A stretch of 41,274 bases of DNA from Bacillota bacterium (lineage in GTDB: Bacteria > Bacillota > Clostridia > Clostridiales > Clostridiaceae): contig JAEXZL010000152.1 in NCBI GenBank assembly GCA_023451395.1, positions 1-41,274 of the forward strand. The letters are read 5' to 3'. This document shows, one piece after another, positions 33,210 through 40,927 of the stretch. The notes under the pieces are model-generated. The model was given only the letters and a program-made list of their open reading frames with translations, searched no databases and was not told where the DNA came from. The position numbers were made by a program, and so were the translations under genes. Positions within the stretch are counted from its first letter, which is position 1. Each line of letters starts with the position of its first letter.

Positions 33210-34106
33210 TTACTCCCCCTTTAATTTTGACACCTGTCTATTTACAAGCTGTGTTTTAGGATATGGTATCTCAATTTCAGCCTTATCTAAGGCAAGTTTA
33301 ATTCTCTTTCTTAAGTCGTTTTCTAATCCCCAATTTGTCATAGCCTTTGCCTTACCTGTAACCCTAATAGTTACTCCTGATTCATTTAAGCTTATAACCC
33401 CTGCAGCTTTTGGAGCTTCTACTATATTTTCACTGCTATCTTTAAAATCATCACATACTTTATTTATTATCTCTATAGCTTCATCTATATTTTCTTCATA
33501 GGCAATCTCAATATCTACTAACATCCTAGAGTCAGCCACAGAATGATTTGTAACCTCTGCAATAGTACTGTTTGGTAATATATGAACCTCACCAGAAAAA
33601 TCCTTAAGTACTGTAGTTCTAAGACCAATATTCTCTACTATTCCCTTAAAGTCTCCTAAGGTTACATAATCACCCACTGAAAATTGATTTTCAAAAAGAA
33701 TAAACAGTCCATTTATTATATCCTTAACTAGAGTCTGAGCTCCAAAACCTATGGCTACCCCACCAACACTGGCAAGGGTTATACTTATAGGGCCAAATAT
33801 AACCGTTAGCACTGCTGTTATTCCAATGAAATAAACCGTATATCTTAATATGCTTTTTAATATACTTCCAAAGGTATATGCTTTCTTTTCATCTAATGAA
33901 AATTTAGTATTGCTTTCAATCTGCTTTTTTACTATTTTATTTATAATTGCATTGCCTAATTTAATTAGTAAAGACATTATAACAATTATAATAATAATCT
34001 TTATGATTCTAGATAATAAAGTCATAAGATATTCTATAGGTATTGGAATATCAAAAACCTTTAAATAATTATCCTCTACTGTTACTTTTGAGGCAAAATT
34101 AATCAT
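33210..34106 (-). CDS. Small-conductance mechanosensitive channel, MscS family
   Basis: A 298-residue membrane channel that opens under hypo-osmotic stress. It has three hydrophobic segments within residues 20-125. The pore-lining helix and start of the beta domain read LASVGGVAIGFGAQTLVKDI and then LFILFENQFSVGDYV. The cytoplasmic domain has GIVENIGLRTTVLKDFSGEV. The length matches the YkuT-type minimal MscS. GAAGGTGA precedes the ATG. It heads the mscS-DUF951 pair, next to the ribosomal operon, as in many clostridia. Confidence 0.93.
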   Translation of the reverse strand: MINFASKVTVEDNYLKVFDIPIPIEYLMTLLSRIIKIIIIIVIMSLLIKLGNAIINKIVKKQIESNTKFSLDEKKAYTFGSILKSILRYTVYFIGITAVLTVIFGPISITLASVGGVAIGFGAQTLVKDIINGLFILFENQFSVGDYVTLGDFKGIVENIGLRTTVLKDFSGEVHILPNSTIAEVTNHSVADSRMLVDIEIAYEENIDEAIEIINKVCDDFKDSSENIVEAPKAAGVISLNESGVTIRVTGKAKAMTNWGLENDLRKRIKLALDKAEIEIPYPKTQLVNRQVSKLKGE

Positions 34107-34147
34107 TATATCACCTTCATCCTTTTAGTATACAATATTCCTTATAT

Positions 34148-34396
34148 CTATAATATAGAAATAAAATTACCTTCTTCCCTACGATATATGTTTTTAACCT
34201 TTATTCTATTATCATTTATTACCTCTTTTACATGCTTCACATCTTCTTCCTTTAATCTTATACTAATTCCACAGCTTTGAGTTATTTGTGAAGGTGTGGG
34301 CATTATTGTTATGGATAATCCCTCTGATTTAAGTACTTTCTCCCCTTCTATGGCATTATGGGTGTTATTAAAAACAATAATATAATAATTATCCAT
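34148..34396 (-). CDS. DUF3343 family protein (putative Se/S carrier-like)
   Basis: 82 residues. It shows YYIIVFNNTHNAIEGEKVLK, then LSITIMPTPSQITQSCGISIRL with a single Cys in the position of the proposed carrier thiol. The family is annotated as putative selenium/sulfur carrier-like because of its genomic links; the biochemistry is not proven. The start at ATG 34396 has GGGAGG about ten bases upstream; a TTG 16 codons earlier has no ribosome site. It is divergent from a cysteine desulfurase gene 172 bases away, which fits a sulfur or selenium transfer role (inference). Confidence 0.78.
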   Translation of the reverse strand: MDNYYIIVFNNTHNAIEGEKVLKSEGLSITIMPTPSQITQSCGISIRLKEEDVKHVKEVINDNRIKVKNIYRREEGNFISIL

Positions 34397-34568
34397 TATA
34401 AACGTAGCCTCCCGATTATTTTTCAATTTTATGGTTATATTCAATATTATAAGTATATATTATGTTCTCATTTCTTTCAAAGAGTTAATTTTAAATGTCA
34501 TTTTATAATGAAAACTATCAGTTATTACCTTATAATAGAAATATACTTTTCTTAGGAGGTATCTTTTA

Positions 34569-35720
34569 ATGAAAATATATCTTGATAATGGAGCAACCTC
34601 TTTTCCAAAACCTGCTTCAGTCTCTCAGGCTATGCTATATTTTATGAACAATATCGGTAGCAATGCAGGAAGGGGAAGCTACAGCAGCTCATTAGAGAGC
34701 AGCAGAACTATTTATGGCTGTAGAGAACAATTATGTGAGCTTTTTAATTTTGATAAAGCTGAGAATGTTATATTTATGCCTAATGTAACCTATGCCCTTA
34801 ATCTTTTGATTAAAGGAGTGCTTAAGGAAGGCTGGCATGTAGTTACCTCTTCCATGGAGCATAATTCAGTTCTCAGACCTCTTTTTCAAGCTGAGAGGGA
34901 GCTTAAGATCAAATTAGATATAGTTGAGGCCTCTAAGGATGGAAATCTTTCCGTTGATGCCTTTGAAAGAGCTATTACAAAGGATACTAATCTAGTGATT
35001 CTTTCTCATGCCTCTAACGTTACTGGTGTAGTACAACCTTTGGAAGCTATAGGAGAGCTCTGCAGAAATAATAATGCATTTTTTATCATTGATTCAGCTC
35101 AAAGTGCTGGAGTAATTCCAGTGGATTTTAGAGCTCTAAAGGCAAATGCTATTGCTTTTACTGGTCATAAAGGCCTTATGGGCCCTCAAGGCACTGGAGG
35201 TTTCATTATTGATGATCCTTTAAATTCCATAACCACTTCAGTTTTTTCTGGAGGAACAGGAAGTCTTTCTTCAAGTATTTTGCAGCCGGATTTTCTACCG
35301 GATAAATTTGAAAGTGGCACCCTTAATTCACCAGGTATTTTTGGCCTTGATGCTGCCTTGAAATATATTCAATCCATAGGTATAGAAGAAATCTATAAGA
35401 AGGAATACTCATTGACAAAAAAACTTCTTGAGGGTCTATATTCCATTAAAGATGTAATTATATATGGCCATAATCCTGAAATTAAGAGTACAGGAGTAGT
35501 TTCCATTAGCTTTAAAAATAAGGATATTGCTGAAGTAGGCTACCTGCTAGATTATAAATATAATATTATGACCAGAGTGGGTCTGCACTGTGCTCCTTTA
35601 GCACATAAAACTATAGGTACTTATCCTTCGGGAACATTAAGACTTAGTGTAGGCTATTTTAACACTGAAAAAGATATTGATTTAACCTTATATGCACTAA
35701 ATGAAATAGTTAGGAGTTGA
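34569..35720 (+). CDS. Cysteine desulfurase-like aminotransferase class V protein
   Basis: A 383-residue PLP enzyme. The N-terminus IYLDNGATSFPKPASV is followed by SMEHNSVLRPL, SHASNVTGVVQP, the PLP-lysine region FTGHKGLMGPQGTGG and the catalytic loop MTRVGLHCAPLAHKTIGTYP with Cys. The layout is that of the cysteine desulfurase subfamily seen with selenium-metabolism genes (EF2568 type), distinct from IscS or SufS. It would free sulfur or selenium from cysteine or selenocysteine. AGGAGG lies nine bases before the ATG. ytvI follows after 4 bases, with its ribosome site inside this gene. Confidence 0.88.
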   Translation: MKIYLDNGATSFPKPASVSQAMLYFMNNIGSNAGRGSYSSSLESSRTIYGCREQLCELFNFDKAENVIFMPNVTYALNLLIKGVLKEGWHVVTSSMEHNSVLRPLFQAERELKIKLDIVEASKDGNLSVDAFERAITKDTNLVILSHASNVTGVVQPLEAIGELCRNNNAFFIIDSAQSAGVIPVDFRALKANAIAFTGHKGLMGPQGTGGFIIDDPLNSITTSVFSGGTGSLSSSILQPDFLPDKFESGTLNSPGIFGLDAALKYIQSIGIEEIYKKEYSLTKKLLEGLYSIKDVIIYGHNPEIKSTGVVSISFKNKDIAEVGYLLDYKYNIMTRVGLHCAPLAHKTIGTYPSGTLRLSVGYFNTEKDIDLTLYALNEIVRS

Positions 35721-35724
35721 TATT

Positions 35725-36780
35725 GTGCAAGCTATCATAACTAGAGTAGAAAAAATATTTATCTTCTTTCTGATTTACTCCTTAGTTTTCTTTTTATTTT
35801 TTTCCACCTTATCGTATACTCTGCCCTTTGTCTTAGCTATATCTTTTTCATTGCTTCTTAAAAAACCCACTAAACTTTTAGTTTCTAAGTTTAGTTTTAA
35901 GCCTTGGCTAGCTTCTTTATTTTCTTCTATCATATTCTTTATAATACTACTTAGCTTTATTTTCTTTAGCGCTATGGCCATTGTTAATGAAACTATAAGC
36001 TTAACCAGCTTTATACCAAACTATATAACAAAGCTCTCAGGAGACATCTATACTTATATAATGGAGCTTAGCACCCTTTTTCCAACATACTTCGATAAAG
36101 CATTTATTGATTCTATTCAGAGTACCTTGGCAGATGCAGCTGCTACTTTAATTAAGAGTACCTTAAATTTCAGTGCTATTATTATTCCAAAGATTATTTC
36201 TATAATTAGCTCTATACCCTACATAGCAATGGTAATAATTTTCACATTGATTTCTACATATTACTTGACCTTAAGGGTTATTTCTCCTTCATCTAATTCT
36301 ATTGAAAAATATGCACCTAAAACAGGTAAAAAATTTCTTGAGGTTTCATTACAGATGCGTAAGATGGTTGGTAATTATGCCTTGTCCTATCTCCTTATAG
36401 TTTTTATAACCTTTCTTTTCACATTTATTGGTTTTTTGATTCTCGATATAAAGTATGCCTTTTTATTGAGTCTTTTATGTGCTATTTTTGATTTGCTTCC
36501 TGTGGTAGGTATGCCTCTTATATATATTCCACTATCAGTATTTTACTTTACTAAGGATAGTTACTTCACAGCTGTTGCCCTTATTATTCTCTGTATTTTT
36601 ATTTTTATAGCTAGACAGATAATTGAACCAAAAATTATGTCAACCACTTTAGGTCTTAATCCAGTTGCTGTATTAGCTGCTATTTTCATTGGCCTTCAAG
36701 TAAATGGTGTTATAGGAATGTTGTTTTGTATGTTTTTAGTAGTCTTTTATACAGTATTAAAGGAATTAAGAGTTATCTAG
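35725..36780 (+). CDS. ytvI: YtvI-like sporulation membrane protein (AI-2E exporter family)
   Basis: A 351-residue membrane protein with about eight hydrophobic segments. The opening is IFIFFLIYSLVFFLFFSTLS, and the family core is ALIILCIFIFIARQIIEPKI, then GLNPVAVLAAIFIGLQVNG. It belongs to the UPF0118/AI-2E exporter superfamily; the YtvI branch is linked to sporulation in Firmicutes, with unknown transport activity. The start is GTG 35725, eight bases after AGGAG, which lies in the end of the desulfurase gene. It is followed by a 13-bp hairpin that ends in T7 just before yyaC. Confidence 0.85.
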   Translation: MQAIITRVEKIFIFFLIYSLVFFLFFSTLSYTLPFVLAISFSLLLKKPTKLLVSKFSFKPWLASLFSSIIFFIILLSFIFFSAMAIVNETISLTSFIPNYITKLSGDIYTYIMELSTLFPTYFDKAFIDSIQSTLADAAATLIKSTLNFSAIIIPKIISIISSIPYIAMVIIFTLISTYYLTLRVISPSSNSIEKYAPKTGKKFLEVSLQMRKMVGNYALSYLLIVFITFLFTFIGFLILDIKYAFLLSLLCAIFDLLPVVGMPLIYIPLSVFYFTKDSYFTAVALIILCIFIFIARQIIEPKIMSTTLGLNPVAVLAAIFIGLQVNGVIGMLFCMFLVVFYTVLKELRVI

Positions 36781-36795
36781 CTCCTTGTTAAATAT

Positions 36796-36843
36796 GTATA
36801 TAACCTCCTAATATGGTAATAATTTATATTAGGAGGTTTTTTT
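36796..36843 (+). promoter_or_regulatory. yyaC control region: sigma-F-like promoter inside a terminator/anti-SD hairpin
   Basis: GTATA (36796-36800), 14 bases, GGTAATAATT (36815-36824) matches the sigma-F pattern GYWTA/GGNRANANTR except the last base. AACCTCCTAATAT (36802-36814) pairs perfectly with ATATTAGGAGGTT (36826-36838), which includes the yyaC Shine-Dalgarno, and T7 follows directly up to the ATG. Upstream RNA would terminate or have its ribosome site hidden; RNA started near 36831 would not contain the 5' arm. Confidence 0.65.
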
Positions 36844-37431
36844 ATGTCTGATTATATTTCGTCATCATCCTTAGTCAAGTCTAATAGATCTTCAATAGAC
36901 TCAAAGGATATTAATTCTCATAATATTATTTCTGCCTATCTTGAAGCTTTAACTTCAAAATTTCATAATAATTGTATTTTTATATTCCTATGCATAGGTA
37001 GTGATCGCTCAACAGGTGATAGCTTAGGACCACTTACTGGTTTCATGTTAAAGGAAATACACAAAATTTCCTCACCTATATTTGGCACTCTAGACTCCCC
37101 TGTTCATGCAAAGAATCTTTCTATGACGTTGGACTATATTAATACTACCTATAAAAACTCCTGTATTATTGCTATTGATGCCTGTCTAAGTTCTTCTGAT
37201 AAATTAGAATTTATTTTTATTGAGGAAGGGCCCCTTTCTCCTGGTGCTGCCTTTAACAAAAAGCTCCCTTCTGCAGGAGATATTAGTATTACTGCAGCAG
37301 TTAATACAACTGGCTTTAATGATTTCATAATTTTACAAAATACAAGACTGAATTCAGTTTTTACTTTAGCTGAAACTATTTCAAAAAGTATAAATCTTTT
37401 CTTGAATAATTTTCAGAATAAAGCAGAGTAG
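36844..37431 (+). CDS. yyaC: Spore protease-like YyaC (DUF1256)
   Basis: A 195-residue protein with the YyaC signature: FLCIGSDRSTGDSLGPLTG (about 50-68), GTLDSPVHAKNL and IIAIDACLSSSDKLEFI, then KLPSAGDISITAAVN. It is a relative of the germination-protease/hydrogenase-maturation protease fold, produced in sporulating cells; the substrate is unknown. The conserved Asp and His residues of the fold are present. The 3' end overlaps the convergent ykuS-type gene by 19 bases. Its ribosome site AGGAGG, seven T and then ATG is enclosed in the hairpin described upstream, so expression probably depends on a forespore promoter. Confidence 0.9.
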   Translation: MSDYISSSSLVKSNRSSIDSKDINSHNIISAYLEALTSKFHNNCIFIFLCIGSDRSTGDSLGPLTGFMLKEIHKISSPIFGTLDSPVHAKNLSMTLDYINTTYKNSCIIAIDACLSSSDKLEFIFIEEGPLSPGAAFNKKLPSAGDISITAAVNTTGFNDFIILQNTRLNSVFTLAETISKSINLFLNNFQNKAE

Positions 37432-37664
37432 GAACGATTATTCAATATGTATTCTATATCATTAATACTTTTGTTCCCTGCATCAATTATTAAGGTTCCT
37501 TCTAGTTTCACGTTTTCTATTAACCTTAGAGAGGATAAGTCTACTTCTTTTATATCACATATTATTGCATCATAAGGAGAGTTTGTTGAAGTATCAATAG
37601 TATAGCCTCTTTTTGTTAATTCTTCTTTTATCAATTCTAATCCTTCACTTACGTATATATGCAT
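37413..37664 (-). CDS. YkuS family (UPF0180) protein
   Basis: 83 residues with an alpha/beta receiver-like pattern: YVSEGLELIKEELTKRGYTI, then YDAIICDI and LIIDAGNKSINDIEYIL. UPF0180 proteins are small and of unknown function, found in spore-forming Firmicutes. The start has AAGGAGG at 37670-37676, seven bases upstream. That ribosome site is opposed by AAACCTCCT upstream in a hairpin resembling that of yyaC, with a sigma-F-like promoter. The end overlaps the yyaC end by 19 bases on the opposite strand. Confidence 0.82.
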   Translation of the reverse strand: MHIYVSEGLELIKEELTKRGYTIDTSTNSPYDAIICDIKEVDLSSLRLIENVKLEGTLIIDAGNKSINDIEYILNNRSYSALF

Positions 37665-37668
37665 AATA

Positions 37669-37713
37669 AAACCTCCTTTTGAGATATTATTCCCACCAGG
37701 AGGTTTCCTATAC
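37669..37713 (-). promoter_or_regulatory. ykuS control region: sigma-F-like promoter with anti-SD spacer
   Basis: On the minus strand GTATA (37713-37709), 14 bases, GGGAATAATA (37694-37685) fits GYWTA/GGNRANANTR at every position. AAACCTCCT (37706-37698) in the spacer pairs with AGGAGGTTT (37677-37669), the ykuS ribosome site, over a 20-base loop holding the -10. TTTTATTATG follows. A start near 37678 would drop the inhibitory arm. Confidence 0.65.
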
Positions 37714-37717
37714 TTTA

Positions 37718-38215
37718 TTATTTGTTTATTGCCTCTTTTAATACTAATTCTTCTTCACTTGATAAATCATATCGTGATATCCCCTTATCTACGGGTTTAG
37801 CATAGGAGGTTGTTTCGTATCTTCCATATATACCTGTAATAATCACTCCATCATGATTTTCATCCAGTAGTGCTATAGAATAGCTTAAGTCACTTCCCAT
37901 GTCATCAAAAGCCCTATACCTATGTATAGCATACTTTTGTATGCATTTGCTTAACTGAAGTTTTAAATCCTTACTAATTTTTTGAGCCTCTTCAGCAATA
38001 GCTCTTGCTTCATCAACCCCGTCCATCTGTGAATTGATTAGCTCTTCAAGACTTTTATTGTTTGTTCCCCTCATTAATTTTCTATATCTCTTTTCTACCC
38101 TCTTTAAAGAACTAAAGAGTATTACTATCAAGATGAATAAGAATATAATCAACACTGCTAATACAGCTAAAATATATATCTGATAATCTATTAAAATGTC
38201 TAAAACCTGTTGCAA
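37718..38215 (-). CDS. DUF4446 family membrane protein
   Basis: 165 residues. A single N-terminal membrane segment (YILAVLAVLIIFLFILIVIL, about 14-33) is followed by a coiled-coil region (about 36-90) and a compact C-terminal domain with RYRAFDDMGSDLSYSIALLD and DENHDGVIITGIYGR. DUF4446 genes sit next to parB in clostridia; the function is unknown, and a link to chromosome segregation or sporulation is only positional. The start is TTG 38215, seven bases after GGAAGG. A perfect parS site lies 20 bases upstream of it. Confidence 0.8.
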   Translation of the reverse strand: MQQVLDILIDYQIYILAVLAVLIIFLFILIVILFSSLKRVEKRYRKLMRGTNNKSLEELINSQMDGVDEARAIAEEAQKISKDLKLQLSKCIQKYAIHRYRAFDDMGSDLSYSIALLDENHDGVIITGIYGRYETTSYAKPVDKGISRYDLSSEEELVLKEAINK

Positions 38216-38235
38216 CTTAATTCCTTCCTTTCTTA

Positions 38236-38251
38236 TGTTTCACGTGAAACA
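38236..38251. promoter_or_regulatory. parS site 1
   Basis: TGTTTCACGTGAAACA, a perfect 16-bp palindrome equal to the bacterial parS consensus. It abuts the parB stop codon. It is a loading site for the ParB CTP-clamp. Confidence 0.97.
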
Positions 38252-39103
38252 TTAGATTTTAAGTATATCTAATATTCTTTGCAAATCATCTTCTGAATAA
38301 TATTCTATCTCTATCTTTCCCTTATTTTTCTTAGAATCAATATTCACTTTCGTGCCTAGATAGTTCTGAAGCTTTAATTTTATATCATTATAATAAGGAT
38401 TGTAGCTTTCTTCTTTAGTTTTGTTATTTTTCTTTTTCCCTAATAATTTTATTATTTGTTCTAGCTGTCTGACAGATAGTTTCTCATCAATAACTCTTTG
38501 AGAAAGCTTGTACTGATCATCCTTTTTATCCAATGCTAAAAGTGTTCTTCCGTGACCTTCAGTTATTACACCATCAATAATATATTCCTGAACTCTTTTA
38601 TCCAAGTTTAATAATCTCATGGTATTAGTAATTGCCGTTCTGGATTTTCCTAAGCGGTTACTAAGCTCCTCTTGAGTAAGATCAAAATCCTCTATTAATT
38701 TTTTAAAGGCATCTGCTTCTTCAATTGGGTTAAGGTCTTGTCTCTGAATGTTTTCTATTAAGGATATCTCTAATACTTCCTTATCAGATAAGTTCATTAT
38801 AACAGCAGGGACTTCCTTTATACCAGCCTTTTTAGAAGCTCTCCATCTTCTTTCACCGGCAACAATTATGTAATAATCTTCTTCTTTTCTTAGCACCAAA
38901 GGTTGAATCAAGCCGTATTGCTTAATAGATTCACTTAATGCAAGTATTTTATCTTCATCAAAAATCTTTCTTGGTTGATCAGAGTTTGGTTTTATCTTAT
39001 TAATATCTATAAGTTTTTCTTTAGTAACTTCCTCATCAATATTAACATCCTGTTCAGGTATAAGAGCCCCTAACCCTTTACCTAAACCATGCTTCTTTGG
39101 CAT
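38252..39103 (-). CDS. parB: Chromosome-partitioning protein ParB (Spo0J)
   Basis: A 283-residue CTP-dependent DNA clamp. It has an N-terminal ParA-stimulating stretch (KKHGLGKGLGALIPE), the CTP-binding domain with VAGERRWRASKKAG and ENIQRQDLNPIEEADAF, a helix-turn-helix NRLGKSRTAITNTMRLL, and a C-terminal dimerisation domain. The DNA-specificity positions read Arg (KSR), Thr (NTM), Asn (RLLN) and Gly (TEGHG), the parS-type pattern. It starts one base after the parA stop codon. Two parS sites flank the parA-parB-noc region. In sporulating Firmicutes it also affects Spo0A activation with ParA. Confidence 0.97.
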   Translation of the reverse strand: MPKKHGLGKGLGALIPEQDVNIDEEVTKEKLIDINKIKPNSDQPRKIFDEDKILALSESIKQYGLIQPLVLRKEEDYYIIVAGERRWRASKKAGIKEVPAVIMNLSDKEVLEISLIENIQRQDLNPIEEADAFKKLIEDFDLTQEELSNRLGKSRTAITNTMRLLNLDKRVQEYIIDGVITEGHGRTLLALDKKDDQYKLSQRVIDEKLSVRQLEQIIKLLGKKKNNKTKEESYNPYYNDIKLKLQNYLGTKVNIDSKKNKGKIEIEYYSEDDLQRILDILKI

Positions 39104-39104
39104 T

Positions 39105-39875
39105 CTATATCACTTCCTGTCTTTTAAGAAATTCAGATGTAAGATCACTATAAGCATCAGCACCCTTACATTTATCATCATATAAGGCTATTGGAAGCCC
39201 AAAGCTTGGGGCTTCAGCTAAACGAATATTTCTTGGTATAGTTGTTTTATAAACTTTATCCTTAAAGTATTTCTTAACCTCATTATAAACATCATTACTT
39301 AAATTCGTTCTTGCATCAAACATAGTTAGGAATACACCTTCAATGTCTAGGTCTTTGTTAAGTGACTTTTTAACAAGCTGAATAGTATTAATTAGCTGCC
39401 CAACACCTTCTAAAGCATAGAATTCACTTTGAATAGGTATTAGAACAGAATCTGTTGATGTAAGTGCATTGATTGTTAGTATTCCTAAAGAAGGAGGACA
39501 ATCAATAAAAATAAAATCAAAATTGCTATCGATATCTTTCAGCTTATTTTTTAATATTGTTTCACGATTTTTAGACATTGTCAGCTCTACCTCAGCTCCT
39601 GCAAGTTCCATCTTAGATGGAGCAATAAAGAGATTATCTAAAAGTTGACTTTGTATAATTACATCCTGAATAGATGCATCTGAAGTTAAAACGTCGTACA
39701 TAGACAGATCTACTGCTCTTTTATCTATTCCTAGTCCGCTTGTTGTATTACCTTGAGGATCAATGTCTATGGCAAGAACTTTATATCCTTCCATAGCTAA
39801 ATAGGAACATAAATTTATATTAGAGGTAGTCTTTCCAACTCCACCTTTTTGATTAAATATAGTTATTATTTTCAT
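39105..39875 (-). CDS. parA: Chromosome-partitioning ATPase ParA (Soj)
   Basis: A 256-residue deviant Walker ATPase: KGGVGKTTSNINL (residues 10-22, signature Lys present), IDIDPQGNTTSGLG and FIFIDCPPSLGILT. Together with ParB and parS it positions the origin region, and Soj also controls DnaA. I start at ATG 39875, preceded by AGGGTG; a TTG seven codons earlier lies upstream of that site. It forms an operon with parB. A terminator and a parS separate it from noc. Confidence 0.97.
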   Translation of the reverse strand: MKIITIFNQKGGVGKTTSNINLCSYLAMEGYKVLAIDIDPQGNTTSGLGIDKRAVDLSMYDVLTSDASIQDVIIQSQLLDNLFIAPSKMELAGAEVELTMSKNRETILKNKLKDIDSNFDFIFIDCPPSLGILTINALTSTDSVLIPIQSEFYALEGVGQLINTIQLVKKSLNKDLDIEGVFLTMFDARTNLSNDVYNEVKKYFKDKVYKTTIPRNIRLAEAPSFGLPIALYDDKCKGADAYSDLTSEFLKRQEVI

Positions 39876-39982
39876 TAATACACCCTGCCTTTTCAATTTT
39901 CCTTAAATGGATTTGCATACTCCTCCTTCCTATCAATTTCATTATAACTTTATATGAACAATTTTAAAAGTGTTTATATAAG

Positions 39983-40008
39983 AAAAAAGCAGCATAAGCT
40001 GCTTTTTT
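39983..40008. terminator. Two-way terminator after noc
   Basis: AAAAAAGCAGC (39983-39993), loop ATAA, GCTGCTTTTTT (39998-40008). Symmetric A and T runs let it work on both strands. Its last base is the first base of parS site 2. Confidence 0.92.
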
Positions 40009-40023
40009 GTTTCACGTGAAACA
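40008..40023. promoter_or_regulatory. parS site 2
   Basis: TGTTTCACGTGAAACA again, identical in all 16 bases to site 1 and about 1.77 kb from it. It lies one base after the noc stop codon and shares one base with the terminator. Confidence 0.97.
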
Positions 40024-40024
40024 T

Positions 40025-40822
40025 TTATTGTTTTTCTGATCCCTTTGGTATAGTTACAACTATTTGAACATATTCACCACAATCTTTAGATTTATAATCC
40101 GCTGGAATATTAAACTTATCGAAAACTTGTTTTATTGAATTTATATAAATCTTTGGAGAAAATACTCCCTTTAATTTATTCTTCTTATTTCCATTAGAGA
40201 GGAGTTCCCCTTGTAGTTTTAACAATTCTTTGTTAACGAGAATTTCTGTTTCTTTAACTGTAAGATTTTTAGAAGTAACGATTTTTAAAACCTTAAGCTG
40301 ATGCTCTTCATCTGGTAATGGGAGCATAGCTCTTGCATGTCTCTCTGTTAAGTTGTTTTCTAAAAGTAATAGTCTTACTGAATCAGATAATTTTAAAAGC
40401 CTTAATTTGTTTGCTATAGTAGATTGCTTTTTCCCCATTCTAATAGCAAGCTGTTCTTGGGTAAAGCTGTGTTCATTTATTAGATTATAATAAGCTTCAG
40501 CTTCCTCTATAAAATTTAAATCCTCTCTCTGCAAATTTTCCAAAAGAGCTAACTCAGCCGCCTGCTTATCTGTAATATCCAGAATAGTACAGGGTACCTT
40601 ATTAAGTCCTATGGTCTTTGCAGCCCTCCATCTTCTTTCTCCAGCTACCAGCTCAAATCTTTCCCCAATTATTCTTACAGAAAGTGGCTGCAGTATTCCA
40701 TTATGCTTTATAGATTCAGATAACTCATTTAATGAATCTAAATTAAAATATTTTCTCGGTTGATAAATATTTGGTACTATCATGTTAACATCTATAAATA
40801 AAATCTCACTACGCATCTCCAC
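40025..40822 (-). CDS. noc: Nucleoid occlusion protein Noc (ParB family)
   Basis: A 265-residue ParB paralogue with the CTP domain ELVAGERRWRAAKTIG and LENLQREDLNFIEEAEAY, the helix-turn-helix RMGKKQSTIANKLRLL, and a C-terminal EYVQIVVTIPK as in Bacillus Noc. The specificity positions read Gln (KKQ), Lys (NKL), Lys (RLLK) and Arg (TERHA), the set reported for Noc-site binding rather than parS. The start is GTG 40822 after AGGTGAGG; an in-frame stop four codons upstream rules out a longer N-terminus. The amphipathic membrane helix at the start of Bacillus Noc is therefore missing. It lies between rsmG and parA, the standard place. Confidence 0.93.
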   Translation of the reverse strand: MEMRSEILFIDVNMIVPNIYQPRKYFNLDSLNELSESIKHNGILQPLSVRIIGERFELVAGERRWRAAKTIGLNKVPCTILDITDKQAAELALLENLQREDLNFIEEAEAYYNLINEHSFTQEQLAIRMGKKQSTIANKLRLLKLSDSVRLLLLENNLTERHARAMLPLPDEEHQLKVLKIVTSKNLTVKETEILVNKELLKLQGELLSNGNKKNKLKGVFSPKIYINSIKQVFDKFNIPADYKSKDCGEYVQIVVTIPKGSEKQ

Positions 40823-40927
40823 AGCAATCCCTCACCTAATAAATTTCCTTTTATTTACATTTCAACAAATGTTTATAATTTCCTTTATTTTCCTATTAGA
40901 ATCATTCAACAAATTACTACATATTTT

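Noticed and set aside
39559..39574. Possible third parS inside parA (TGTTTCACG...)
   Set aside because: Only the left half of the palindrome matches; the right half (ATTTTTA) does not.
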